In this document: positions 42,962 to 55,218 of the stretch, piece by piece
Layout: each line of letters opens with the position of its first letter
How positions within the stretch are numbered: position 1 is the stretch's first letter
Assembly (NCBI RefSeq): GCF_000204055.1
Contig: NW_006768800.1
Location: 371,967-435,966, forward strand
Source of the DNA: Melampsora larici-populina 98AG31
Taxonomy: Eukaryota > Basidiomycota > Pucciniomycetes > Pucciniales > Melampsoraceae
Direction of reading: 5' to 3'
Length of the DNA stretch: 64,000 nt
Program-made: the position numbers and the translations under genes
The notes under the pieces: model-generated
Database searches by the model: none
Seen by the model: only the letters and a program-made list of their open reading frames with translations
What the model was told of the DNA's origin: nothing

Positions 42962-43526
42962 TTGGCTACTACCTGTCACATCCCCTGTCTTTACTGTGGT
43001 CATCCCGTTAACAGACAAAAGACAGTCCTGGTGGAAATCATTCAAATGTTTCACCCATTTCAACCCTCAGACTCTCATTCTACCAACCGACATGAAGAAA
43101 TCTTATTGACCAGTAGGGAGAGGATTGCAAACAAACTCAAAGCTCATCAAGAGAATCAGGACAAAGAGCTTCCTTACTTTCTTCCGTTAGATCTGACATC
43201 TCTTCCTTTGAATTGACCACTACATATGTTTGCAGCAAGATATGTATCCACAAGGTCGGAATTTGATTACACCCTGGTGCCTCATGCTTGTTTGACAGCT
43301 CAGAGTCCAAATGAACAATGAAGCACCATATTTTTTACCCAGTCTTTGGGTTTTTGCATGTTTGCAGAAGATCAATCAACTTTTTGTATTCCATTGCTTA
43401 GTTGTAACAAGTAATAGAATTGGTAGAACATTGACAAAGCCAAGACAAATTATTGATTACACTCAAGACATCGAGAAGTTCAAAAAGTTTCTCAATCTAT
43501 ATATGAATTCGGGTTTGTTTACTTGA
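42962..43526 (+). other. Possible exon remnants of an unknown gene
   Basis: Stretches with coding character include HEEILLTSRERIANKLKAHQ (near 43095), RYVSTRSEFDYTLVPHACLT after an acceptor-like TTTGCAG at 43232, and TLTKPRQIIDYTQDIEKFKK (near 43430). They are in different frames and no complete model could be built. They may be a decayed gene or chance. Confidence 0.25.
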
Positions 43527-44788
43527 TGAGACAACGGTTATAGGCCGATCGAAACCGAGGATGGATAAACCAAATCTAATCTGTTTGAAAAAGATCAAAG
43601 CATTTAAAAGAGACAGATAAGCCCAAAAAGATTGATCTTCGAATGGGTATGAAATCAAGAAAGTTTGAAAGCTATAAGATTTTTTGATAGTATGTAGAAT
43701 CTCTGAAACGTTGACTAAAATGAAAGTTCAGAAACATCTCTGTTTCCGAAAAGGAGATTCGAAAGCAAGGAAGTAGAAAAAATGAACAAAAAAAGGAGTA
43801 TACAACTCAATTTGATGTCAGTGTTTTTGGATGAAAGGGGGGTTAACCATTTGAGAATTTGCATTCCAATTTCCACAAATAAAACCTGATATGTTTTTGA
43901 CTACTCCTAAGATCGGAATAGGCGAAACCCGCCTTGCCATGTAAGTTGAGAAGGGGGAGTCGGGAGTCCGAGAGCCCGTCGATGCGCTGAAAGTGAGAGT
44001 TGATATAACGTTGGTATTTTGAAGGCATCACAGTTGCGGTCGACTTGGGGTGAGGTGGTGAAAGAGGTGGTAATCGATTAAGTGGAGGCGTGGATTAGAC
44101 AAGGGGGGAAGAGGACAGAGGACAATAACACGGCCTGTCACACCGGTGCGTCACATGAATGAAAGGTCTCACCAAGCTTTCATTGGGGATGTGACGTGGC
44201 GGAAAGAAAGCGTGAAAGAAATGTGCTGGATTTCACGGGTGAGGGACAGGTCACTGAAAGGCCTGACTGTCAGTGGCCTGACAGTACTGTCAGGGTTGTC
44301 CCGATAGCCTCTCGTTCTCCTCTCTATTCCCAGAAAGAAAACCTTTCATCTCTTCCGCCAATTCCTTTTCTGTTAACTAACCATAAAGAAAATCAAAACA
44401 TAACCAACAGTATAAACTTTCTTCTGAACCATTCATACCTGAATTAATTTCCTTAAATCCTCGACCTCAAGCATCAAATGACGAAAAAAAAGAGAAGAAG
44501 TAATAAGTGTTATAATTTTTTTTTATCTTTCAAAAAAAAGACTAAACACTAGTCATATACACACATCTCTCTCTCTACACACACACACACATAATCACTC
44601 AAATCACTTCACATCACACAACAGACAAATCAGAATCAGACAAAAGAAAAATCACACACACACACATATATATAGATAGATATATGTTCCAAGATGATCA
44701 AATCAGAATAATAAAAGAAACTCCTCTTTGTTATAGTTATTTTTTTTCTCATTGGTTTCCAAAACAAAAAAGTAAATTGATGTTTTCT
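43527..44788. other. No gene; NOT2 3' flank
   Basis: It holds an imperfect GTCACATGAATGAAAG...CTTTCATT hairpin at about 44151-44193, CTGACAGTACTGTCAG at 44278-44293, and CA/TA microsatellites at 44570-44690. The last 100 bases probably include the NOT2 3' untranslated region on the minus strand. Confidence 0.4.
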
Positions 44789-47461
44789 TTAAACAGGTAC
44801 CATATTAGGATGAGAAGATCCATTGTTATTGTTATTAGTATTGTTAACTAAGATCCTATGTTGTTGGGCAGGTAAAGGTTGAGGATGTTGTATAGGTAAT
44901 GAAACTGATTGTTGTTGTGCTTGTTGTTGTTGTTGTTGTGATGTGGTTTGTTGATTGGGTTGTGAACTTCCACCTACTCCTGTTCCTCCTCCTAATGAAT
45001 GATGTTTCCCATGTGGTCCACTTGTAGTATAAACCAAACTAATTTGTTGAGCTTGAGCCAATGCAGCCGGATTAGTTGCTAAAGCAGGTTTAGCCTACGA
45101 AAATCACAATAGAAAAACTTAGAATTAACATAATATTATGGAAAAAAACGATTGAAAAAATTCACCTCCAATTGATCATATTGTAAAACGAATTCTTTTG
45201 TAACTCGTTTCCAAATAATCGGATCAAAAAATACATAAAATCCTCTTTCATAATGTGGTGTTTTTTCCATGGGTCCAGTTCCAGACTCTTTCGTTAACCA
45301 AAGTTGTAATTCTTTATGATACCTCCAATTCTTTTTATATCTAAATCAAAAGAAACCCTCCCCGGTAACCAAAAAAAATCAACAACCATTCTGTGTGTTT
45401 TTTCAAAAAATGCATAAAAAATTACAAAGAAAGAATTCAACTCACAATTCAAGTGCTGCCAATTCTTGCATCAAATCTCTAGGTTGTGAATAAAAGATAA
45501 AGAATAAAGTTTCCTCATGAAAATGTGGTAATTTTCCTTGGACTGCTTGTGGTTGTACATGATAACAGGCAGGTAAATTGAAATCCGGTTCAACTGATTG
45601 TGAACCAACTTGTTTTGAATCTGACCAAGGTGTCATAAAACTTGGATACAATGCCCTACTCGTTCATGAAGAAGATGTGTAGATTAAATCATGAAAGATA
45701 TCAGAAAGAAGGATCATCAGTTGACATTCAAAAGGTCAATAGAACTAGGTCAACAGATACGTACTCCGATGATCCTAAATCGAGTCCCAAATGCGTCAAA
45801 TCTTTTCCGAGTGTAAGCATCGAATAATCCGGATCGGCGTGCTTAATGATCTGTAATAAACCCATCAACCCAAACCGATCTGCAGGTCCAAACAAGACTT
45901 GTTCTGCCGGTGTCTGTGGTGCAAAGAATGGAGCAGCATTATTGGAATTATTTCGATTAGGATGATGCGAAGGATCTAAACCACCAGGATGATCTAGTGA
46001 AGAGTTGAGTTGAGAAGATGGATCGATTCCTCCACCACCGCCTCCATCAAGATTTGTAGGATCCTGTAAAGCTTGATTCTGTGAACCAGTTGAATGAAGT
46101 AAAGTCGTATTTGACCCTCCATTTGAAGTATGAAGCGTTGTATTATTGGGTCTATGAAGTTGCATATTCTGTAGGTTAGGTGGTATAGGTGATCGTATGT
46201 TACTATGCATTTGTTGATTCGTCGGTAGGATTGTACCAGGAGGGTGTGAGAGATGAGAGCCATGTTGTTGATGATTATTGGCATTACCAATCCCGTTCGA
46301 TAGATGAGAAGAACCGACTGGAGCTCCATTGAAAGCTTGACTTGGATCGACCATCTTTGTAGGGAATGTCTATTGAAAATATGTCAGCGTTGTGTGATAA
46401 AGTCGGATGCAATGGATGTGATGACTGGGAGAATTGTCTCAAGGAAGGAGTTCAGATAGCTCATGTTGCGTAAGCGATGAAATGGCATACAGACGATACG
46501 GTCTTTGCGTTCATAATACATGGTCTCAGCAAACACGGTGGATGTGAACACTGAGGTGATCTCAGAAATGAGTTTGGAAGTTCCGCGTTGCGTGCTTTAT
46601 GAAGCAAAATGCATCATTGCGCAAAGCACAGGTCATAGGCTCGAGTGGTCGCGCAGATATAAGAAAAATGAATCAGTGATGCACAATGACATACCCTCTG
46701 ATCGCTATCTGTTAATCCTGTTTGCTTCAGATGAGCATTATGTCTTGCGATCTGAGTAGTCAATGCAGCAGCTGCACTAGCCTGTTCCCTAGCTTCTCGA
46801 GTGTTGTTCCCTTCTGGACCAAGAATTGGTTGTTGTTGATGTTGTTGATTGATTGTAGCATCCAATGCAGGGAAATCGTCAGGTGTGAAATCCGTTCTCT
46901 GACCAGCGAGTGTAGAAGCAATACTCCTATCTCCAGTTAGACCATTCGTAGAGGGGATGTTGACATGTGAGGCGTATGACAAGGTTCCGTTGGCAGGGTT
47001 ATTAGAACTCGGTGGGCCTGCACCTAAGGCAGGAAATTCTGATGGATCGAGAGAGGCTTCTTCTTCATTTGTTTGCTGCGGTGCTTGGTGTGACGAGGGC
47101 ATGTGACCGACTAGTCAAAGAGATGCATTCATTAGTGATGAAATCTTCTTAGAGATGCAATCCGCGCAAGGCTTAGGCCTACCATATATCATTTCATGAT
47201 ATATGGTAAAGACATGTATGATCGATTTAATGAATGGAATAACCAGTAAGCAAGCTTACCTGGAACACCATTAGCATTACTACTAAAGTTTCCTAACATT
47301 CCAACCCCAGAACGATTGTTAAGACCAGGAACCGTTGACAAAAGAGATCCAGGAGCAGGAGAAGATTGTTGAATTGGAGGTCGATTGTTATGTGATAATG
47401 ATGAAAATCCTGGCATACTTGTTATTAGCCCTTGTCGCTGACCAGGGGCATTGAATGCCAT
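44789..47461 (-). CDS. NOT2: NOT2/CNOT2 subunit of the CCR4-NOT complex
   Basis: Six exons: 47461-47260, 47110-46695, 46369-45765, 45655-45446, 45340-45166 and 45094-44789, with GTAAGC, GTATGT, GTACGT, GTGAGT and GTGAAT donors; together 1914 nt, 637 residues. The N-terminal half is disordered and Gln/Asn-rich, with DPSEFPALG and DDFPALD motifs typical of the family. The C-terminal NOT2/3/5 box is well preserved: ALYPSFMTPWSDS, PDFNLPACYHVQP, FHEETLFFIFYSQPRDLMQE, NWRYHKELQLWLT and YERGFYVFFDP. NOT2 binds NOT1 and NOT3/5 in the cytoplasmic and nuclear deadenylase complex that controls mRNA decay. After the box comes an added tail of about 100 residues with poly-Q and poly-N runs. It is a housekeeping gene and an anchor for the host part of the window. 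Confidence 0.92.
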
Positions 47462-48263
47462 TGAAAGATCGAGATAAGATGGTTTTGAACCGTTGTTCGG
47501 AAAATAGGATAAATCGAGTAGCTTTTGAGATTAACAAATATGGTAAATACCTGTTCAAAATTGATTGAATACAGACAGACTTTAGCTTATAAGCTTTGAA
47601 AGGAGGTTTTCAAGATATGATGAGATGGACTGATCAGTATTTGAAACGCACCACTGAATGAGAGATTGAAGTATTGATGCTTTTTGATAGATAGTGTGGC
47701 AAGAGGTGCTATGGTTTGAGTTAGCAGGAAGCCAATCGAGATGAATCAAAAGGTATATTGAGTTAGTTTTGATGGATTGGTTGATTGATGGTGTTTGATG
47801 ATAGTGAGGTTGAGTGGTTGAGGTTGAGTGGTTGAGTGGTTGAGGTTGAGGCTGAGGATGGTTGAGTAGTTGAAAGTCGAAGAGTGGTTCTTCCTTTTGG
47901 GGGGTGTGGTTATACTGATTGCACTAGTTCACAACAGTACATAACACAAGCCAGCAAAGTTAAGGTTTCAATTCAAACCTAAACTAAATTAAATCACATA
48001 CTAAACTAAACATGGGATTAGGTATACCCTAGGGAACAGTCCATCTAACCCCATACCTTCAGATCACAACCTCTTCACACTCTTATCAACAAATTCATCT
48101 GAGATCCCCAAATTGCATGGCAAAATATGTATCAATGAAGGTTACAAGTTAATTGATACAAATGAAGGATACAAAAGATGATCATAGCAAAGAAGAGTGA
48201 ATAAGAAATTTGATACCTTGTAGAATTTTCAAGCAAATACCAAGACCATTGTACTGTCATTTA
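47462..48263. promoter_or_regulatory. NOT2 upstream region
   Basis: The likely promoter and 5' leader of NOT2 read toward lower coordinates. A direct-repeat tract of GGTTGAGTGGTTGA units lies at about 47805-47875. No TATA box stands out. The rest is AT-rich and without genes. Confidence 0.4.
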
Positions 48264-48420
48264 GGGTACTCAAAGTAAGTATGCACACATACATACTTTC
48301 GTGTGCATACTTTTTTTTGGCGGGGAAAAAGAAAAAAATATACTTTTGGCCTCGGTCTCCCCGCCAAAAAAAAGTATGCAGCGAAAAGTATGTACGTGTG
48401 CATACTTACTTTGAGTACCC
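48264..48420. mobile_element. 157 bp Stowaway-like MITE
   Basis: A near-perfect hairpin flanked by TA (48262-48263 and 48421-48422). The ends are GGGTACTCAAAGTAAGTATG on both sides when read inward, and the matching continues for about 40 bases each side, with CCCCGCCAAAAAAAAGTATG near the centre. This fits a mariner-type MITE. It lies between NOT2 and the pectinesterase gene. Confidence 0.8.
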
Positions 48421-48936
48421 TAATTGACTTCATTGCCGTGTACATATGTGTATGATCCCATGATGTTTACTGTGATTGCGTACTTGGTTAAACATGATAT
48501 AATCAAAAGAAAATTGAATAGATAGTCCCCGGATCATTATCATTATCATGCTGCCTGTGATTTTTTTATCGCGCTGCCCAAATCTGAATTTTCTGACCTA
48601 GTGAATTAAATGATCAAAGGATTCTTATTCAGAGCACTGAGTTTATGAGATCAATGCAGACACGTATGATGTTCAGAGTATTAGGTACGTTCTGAAAACA
48701 GATTCTCGAGGAGAGTGGCACATTCGGAAGAAAAGGTGTTGTACTTCAAACTGCATAACTAGATATCATATTGCTTAAGAAAGAATCTGATTACAGCGGT
48801 CATAAACGAAATGACAAGGTCCATGATTCTCTGAAGAAAAATAAAGTGATAATAAAATGAATTTGAAGAGCTGATACATAGAAAAATTATAAAAACGATG
48901 AAAAATGAGAGCGGTTCCATGAAAAGGTCTCTAAAC
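48421..48936. other. No gene; pectinesterase 3' flank
   Basis: AT-rich spacer. The open frame at 48759-48986 on the minus strand overlaps the last exon of the pectinesterase gene out of frame and is not coding. Confidence 0.45.
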
Positions 48937-50453
48937 TCAACCAAAGATTTCTTGCTTAGTATAAGCTTTAGATGAAGTATGACCATTAGTAGTTTGAGCT
49001 ACTGGATACTCTAGAAAACCAGCAGATGAAAATTCAATGTTTCCTGCTGCTTTCATATTCCAACCGTCTTTATTTAAACTGGCTGGAGGTTTGGCATTTT
49101 GCATTACGACCTTTGGATTCGAACCCCAAGCTCTTCCATAGTAAGTAGATTGAGCAGCAGCACCATCAATATCTTGAATGTTGGGATTTTGAAAAACAAA
49201 GATTCCTGCCCGATTTGCAGTAATACTAAAATGACAAATTATAAACCATTCAAAGGTCAGTAGGCATATATTTCCGAGAGTAATGATTATCGAACTTGAA
49301 ACTGGATGCAAAAAATGTACAAATCACTTACACTTGTTTTCCTCCTGAGACTGACTTGAGAATACCGATTTGTGGATTCGAATAGAAGCTAGTACCTGAA
49401 CCAAATATAAAATCTGAAAGAAACTATCATAAGTTATTCTTACCAATCACTCTTCAAAATGCGCATAAAAATCTTACCCATTGCACCTATGATCTCACAT
49501 CCATCGAAGAGATGTTTACCACTTTTATCATATAATGTGTCTTGATATCCTTGGAAGCTACATTGACCGTATACTATTTTATAGAATTGAGTCAGTTTCG
49601 CTGCTTGAGATGAATATGTTGAATGAGGCTTGAACTATCAACTTTGGCGAAAAATACTTACTTTGGTTGTTTCCAGCTGCTGTCAAGGCCACAGCTTGTG
49701 TATCATGACCAGTACCAAAGTTATTGATAAAAGTACTGAATAAGAATTGTCGATTAGATAACGTAGGTCTGATTTTGATTTGAAGAGAGACAGCATAGCT
49801 GATCAACTTACATGCTATAGACTTCAACACTAAAAAAAGTTCACATTTGTCAGAATCAACGAGTTTCATTTCCTATTTTGGATGTATCTAGAGAGGGGAA
49901 TTGCTTACTTGTCTGCAACAACTTGTAAAGCTGAAGCCACATCTAAGCCTTTCTTTGAGGAAATGACTCTAACACGATTAGACCGGTAGCTGCTGGCACT
50001 TCCCTGTGCTCCCTGTAAGACTACACCCTGAGAGTCAAAGCAAACCTTGTCAATCAATAGTTCAAGACCTTTATACGATGAAAAAGCTGACAGCATTATA
50101 ACCCTTCAAGACAGCATTGTCATAATAGTCCCCTAGAAAGATTTATTAGCCATGTCACATATGTGTGGGTAGATGATCAATACTCTGAACTCACCTGGCT
50201 GCAATAAGATAGCCTGAGGTCCAGACCTCCCTTTGAGTTGAGCAAGCGCCGCGGTCAAACTGTAGAGCGAAATGTCAGAGAGCTCTAGCCACTTTTGTGT
50301 CCAGAAAACGATAAAGTCGTGGTCCACTCACGTTCCTTGCCCTGGTTGAACCACTATGGTACCTTGGGGGTAATTCGATTCATCGATACGACCCCCTATG
50401 GTCTGCTCAGCGAACATTAAGCCACCAAGCAAAAAGAATAGGTTCAAATGCAT
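48937..50453 (-). CDS. Secreted pectinesterase (carbohydrate esterase family 8)
   Basis: Nine exons: 50453-50332, 50259-50195, 50132-50077, 50027-49909, 49829-49812, 49735-49662, 49573-49478, 49413-49332 and 49225-48937; 921 nt, 306 residues, all with GT-AG introns of 49-106 bp. It begins with a signal peptide (MHLNLFFLLGGLMFAEQ), so the product is secreted. The right-handed beta-helix enzyme removes methyl groups from pectin. Catalytic signatures are present: FQGYQDTLYDKSGKHLFDG with the first Asp, AMDFIFGSG with the second, and YYGRAWGS with the Arg. The N-terminal part has GTLTAALAQLKG. For a plant pathogen it would loosen host cell walls. No lesions. Exon 5 is only 18 bp. Confidence 0.92.
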
Positions 50454-50938
50454 GATGATTGATCTTATAAGAGTCTTTTGATCGGTTCGAGATAATCAAA
50501 GATAGACTTATAATAGAAAGTATAAAAAAATATTGCTAGATTACGATGAAGATTATAATTTATTGATTGATTTTATAGGAGCTCTTCAATCGGGTTTAAA
50601 AAATGAGAGATTGACTGGTGAATAGTATAAGAAATCCTGGGATCACGATGAAGTTCATAAAATATCGATAGAGGGATGAGAACATGACATTTTTTCTTCA
50701 TAAATCATGCCTATTTATCAACGAGAGAATATGGTGAATCGAATTACACATATCCTCATTCCTTTGGATGTTCACCCACAACTGCTCATACAAGTTTCGG
50801 TTACTCGCTGGTGTCTGAGTGTGATGCTGTTCTCCTCGGGCGGGACTCCCACGAGCGTCCACGAGCGTACGAATGGAATCAATCCTGTACTATCGTCAAA
50901 ACAAATAATTCATGTTGACTGTTGACGGTTTAGTCTTG
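50454..50938. promoter_or_regulatory. Pectinesterase upstream region
   Basis: AT-rich 5' flank of the minus-strand gene. CACGAGCGT occurs twice in tandem at about 50849-50867 and again in the hairpin to the right. No open frame of coding character. Confidence 0.35.
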
Positions 50939-51047
50939 TGACGTCGGGACAAGTCCTCTCCTCCGCTGATAAACATAACAAAGTCTCACGCTCGCCTCGC
51001 GAGGTGCACGAGCGTGAGACTTTGTTAAGTGTACTCCACCGACGTCA
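50939..51047. repeat. Nested perfect hairpin
   Basis: Outer arms TGACGTCGG/CCGACGTCA (50939-50947, 51039-51047) enclose an 18 bp perfect inverted repeat (50977-50994 and 51009-51026) whose arm ends CACGCTCG, around the palindrome CCTCGCGAGG. It may be a MITE or a regulatory structure; no target duplication was found. Confidence 0.6.
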
Positions 51048-52768
51048 TCCTCACAACAGGGTCTTGTACATAGGACTTGTTCCATGAATACCAATAAACA
51101 GAGCACGTCTTGAGACAAATTGTGCCCTTGTGCAATGTGCAATGAAGACGAAATGTCCGTGGTTATGTTGCAGCTGTTGCTTGGTGGGAAAGGAAGAGTC
51201 CATCAATTTTGAAAATTCCTTCAAGTTTCAAATCAGCATGGCTGTGCTCAAAATACCAAATTCTCACTGTAATTTGTGGATATTGCAAGGAGATATATGT
51301 ACCAGGAATCAGGATACACACCACTGATTAGTGATCACGCGTACAATTGGTAGATATCTGGATCAAATTTCAAAGTTGGATTCTCTTTCTCACAAGAAAA
51401 ATAAATGATGATCCCAATGTACAGCATGAAAGGATTCCATATGGCAGATATGTATATATGGGTATATATGTTGGTACTTATTATGGTCATCTATGATCAT
51501 CCTCCGCCCGGATGCCAGGAGAGGCCAGAGTTCTGAAATCTACGAGAGTACTCGAACAAGAGTGAAATCCCTAGCTTAACACAGGCCCCACCAACCGCAG
51601 AGACGCCCCCCGGAGCCAGCGGAGGCGGGGCTTGTAACTTATTGTCCAATTTGGCCAGATATCAATTTCAACCTGGCTGGGACTATGTCCAGCTAGAATT
51701 TCCCCATGTTGCATTGAGCAAACCATTCAAAGTGTGGTTGAAAGTCAAAGCACCAATTTCTCTGCATCTTTTGCTCTCTTGAGATTTTCCATATTGCTCA
51801 TGATTGCCTGAGAATCTCAATGTCTAAATTTATTTATTTATTATCAAAATTTTACATGTGATTCTGCTGCAATAACTGGTGTGTTCCCACATTTGACTGC
51901 ACTTTACATATCTCTCTGAGAGCCTTGTTTTTATGACCTTTTGCTCTCCTTAAAATTTCTATTGCTGTCTTAGAAGCTGCTATATCATCAAATGAAACAA
52001 AAACCAAAAAAAATCGAGGTTTTGCTTACTGAGACTGCTGTGACTGCAGTCACTTTACACACACTTAAGTCCCTATTTCCCTCTGCTGAACCATAGGTTC
52101 TCTGAGATTCTTGTCAGAGAGAGAAAGTAAGCATTTTCAGTCCTATGACTGTGGCGCCAAAACTCACAGTGCTTGACTGTCACCTCAAGCACAAATTTCC
52201 CTATCAAGTCCAAAAGGACAGCGTCTTGAGAATTTGTGGGTTATTGATAGGACACACTGCAGTGTATATTTAATGTGAAAAGTGTGAGAAATTGAAAAAT
52301 GACCATTGGTACCACGTGAGGAAATGCAATAACTTGTAAGGTTTTCCTTCACTGGCTCCAGAGGACGCCTGTGGTTTGAGGAGGGAATTAGTTAAGTTAG
52401 GTGACAAATCCAGAGCCATGTCAGGCATATGTAGCCATTTACAGAGCCACCCTTGAAAACTGCAGGGACTAATTTGTTCACCACATCCAATTGTAGTTTC
52501 TCTTCCTGTAAAGTACCCAATGCAGATCATTGTTGAAACTTGAGACAGATTCCATTTGAGCCATCCAAAGACAAAAAGTTTTGATTGGTTGAGTATTTGT
52601 TGTAACTTCTCAAAGATTACAACAGCAATGTGTGGTTGACCAACCATTTGCACATCTTCCATTTCATTACTCTCCTCTAAAATGCCATAATATTGGACAT
52701 AACAGATGATCATTTAATTTGCTGGTCAACATTTTTGGTTGTTTGAATTTGTGCAAAGACTCAATTAC
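51048..52768. other. No gene supported
   Basis: Contains the palindrome GTGACTGCAGTCAC at about 52040 and a GC-rich imperfect inverted pair AGGCCCC...GGGGCTT at 51583-51632. The minus-strand frame 52270-52713 lacks a recognisable domain and splice context. Confidence 0.4.
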
Positions 52769-52930
52769 GGGATACAAAGTAGAATCCGGGTGTGTGCCCG
52801 GATTTGTGCCCAGTTTTTTTTGGCAGTAAATTTGAATTCTGGGCCCGGACAATTGCTCAGAAAATCAAAATCTGCCAAAATAATTCCGGGCACAAAGCCC
52901 GGCACGTGCCCGGATTCTACTTTGTATCCC
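52769..52930. mobile_element. 162 bp MITE
   Basis: Inverted ends GGGATACAAAGTAGAATCCG match for at least 22 bases, and inner palindromes CCGGGTGTGTGCCCGG and CCGGGCACAAAGCCCGG add secondary structure. The flanks read TAC on the left and ACA on the right, so a target duplication is not clear. The termini recall those of the MITE at 48264. Confidence 0.7.
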
Positions 52931-54738
52931 ACAAATGTTTCAATCAATTTGTGGCCTACCAATTCTAAGAAGTGACCATCAGATGTCTTTTGTTACACAT
53001 AGATGAAACATGGTCATTCAGGGATCCTTATGAAAATCAGAAATTGAGATGTAGAATGTGGGTAATGAAAAGCCACAATAGAGAAAAAGCACTGGTGTTT
53101 CACGCTAGCATGTACAGCTTGAACTACTTCCAAAAAAAGATGACCTTCTGAGCCCTGTACACATGTTTATTGATTTGGCTCACATCCATAAGTATCCAAA
53201 CCCACAATATCCAATCTCGGGAAGTCCTCCAGATTTATGAGTAATACGGGTCCTCAACTGCACTTTGCCCGGCAGAGACTAGAGATTTGCAGACAAGCCA
53301 AAATTTGGAATGTGTGTAATATTAAAAAATCCCTCTGTAAAAAAATTGTACAAATGAATGTCAAGGGTCTCAAGGATTGAATCTTCCAGTCAATTTCTTG
53401 CAGTCTTTGTTGTCCATCAAGAACCAAGGCTGTGATTTTTTAATTTTTTGTTTGAATCAAGATTGTTTGCAACCTTCATGTTCTCTAAGAAGATAGGGTT
53501 AAAAAAATCAATATTTTTTTTTGTTAAAAATATAGTTCAAGTTTATGTTTCAAAAAAGAGAGAATTCTTTCCACCTTGCTCTGCTTGATCAATGAAGAAT
53601 AGGCCTGATGGCAGGATGTGAATGTTCAATCATGTTCTTTCAACCATAACTACAACCACAACCACCCCCTGTCACATTAAATGCTTTTGCATTGACCTAC
53701 TCAAACACAATCATACAAGAAGATGATAAATTCTGGAAATATCAGCTGTAGGCATGAATTAATATAGTCATGATTGAAGTCCTTTCAAGAGGTCAGTTTA
53801 AGCTTCTTACTCTCACTTCACTTGTGAGGGGCCAGCAATTATTTGGCTGAAACTTCACTAGAGGATGAAGTGCAGACAAGAATAAAGTCTTCACTTGGTG
53901 CACCCAAGTGAAGACTACAGTCAGGTGACCTCTCATAACATGATTGGGTGCAGTGGGATGGCTGAGCTGTCCTTCTTGGATCTGGCTCTGATCCTGGTTC
54001 ATATAGCTCTGCAGCTTGCAGTGCTTTATACCCTGAAGAATCAGAGGCACCGCAGGGGTAGTTTATACTCTGTGATAGAAGAACCTAGTTGTCAATTCCA
54101 AGCTTGTTCTTGTAGCTACTTCTACCACTAGCTAAGAACATGACTTGAGGTTCTACAAGGACCTGAAAAATAAAGAACTAAGATTAACAACTTACAACAG
54201 CATCACTTTACTCAAAATTCTTGGTCAAAATCCAAGCAAGCTGTAAATTTGAGTTGCATAATGATATGAAGTTGGCTCCTCTTCAAAAGTGAGCAGAGGA
54301 AGGGTTTATATATTCAAGACGTAGGTGTCAACGTGTGGTTGGCGCTTAGGTTTGTCTTTTTCATTGGGTTAGGTTTAACTTTACTACATCAGTCATACTC
54401 ATGTCTTATTGTGTTAAGTGACTCTTGACACCAAGCCATGAGGTGTGAATCTTATGGTTTTAGACAAGTTACATATGATTACATATGCAAACCCAAATTT
54501 TGGCCTTGATCAATACCAGTTTTGTTGCTAGTTCTGCAAAAAAGAAAATCAACACAAATTTCCATATTGCCCATCCATTCTGGTTTGAATGTTAGGGCCC
54601 ATTCGGTACGATTCGATATACGTATATCGTGATATACTACACCAAACCAATATACAGTATATCACGATATACATATATCAAATCCCAAAAAAAACAGTGG
54701 TGTTCGGACAATTTATTTGGACAAGAAACCAAATCGTA
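52931..54738. other. No gene; short hairpins
   Basis: GTCTTCACTTGG/CCAAGTGAAGAC form a 12 bp perfect hairpin at 53887-53915. An AT-rich inverted repeat built on GATATAC/GTATATC spans about 54614-54689. No frames with coding character. TAA at 54739-54741 is the left target duplication of the next element. Confidence 0.45.
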
Positions 54739-55218
54739 TAAGAGCATCTCCAACGCGGACCTGATCTGTAAAACAAATACAGACCCATTTAGCTTGCTGC
54801 AAAATTTTTGACAGCTGTATTTACTTTGCAGGTTTGTTGCATCCACCGCGCACTTGAGGTATAAGATTTTGAGCTCCTACCCATGCCCAATATGCCAAAT
54901 CCTAAACCAATCGAGCCTCCAATCTTTCATCGATCGATTATTGTTGCCTCGCGGCGATAAGACATATTAAGTTTTCGATTAAACCTTTTCTCTTTCATCT
55001 GTTGACCAAAGGAAGCGCACGAACACGGCCATATGATGTCCATAAGGACTTACATATGTCAGTGGTACTATATAATGTACTGCTTCCTGTCTTTTACATT
55101 TGCCTGCTCATATATTATCGTAATCAACTTGTGAATATATCCACTGTGAATATATAACGATCTCTTTCTATTCCATTTTATTTCAAGTCTTGTTTACTTT
55201 CCATATCGCATTAACACC

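Noticed and set aside
45728..46354. Alternative frames overlapping NOT2 exon 3 (for example 45994-46329)
   Set aside because: Out-of-frame shadows of the Asn/Gln-rich exon.
49090..49125. tRNA T-arm-like GGATTCGAACCCC
   Set aside because: It lies within the last pectinesterase exon and no cloverleaf can be drawn.
52270..52713. 147-codon minus-strand frame
   Set aside because: No recognisable domain, no flanking splice sites; composition compatible with chance.
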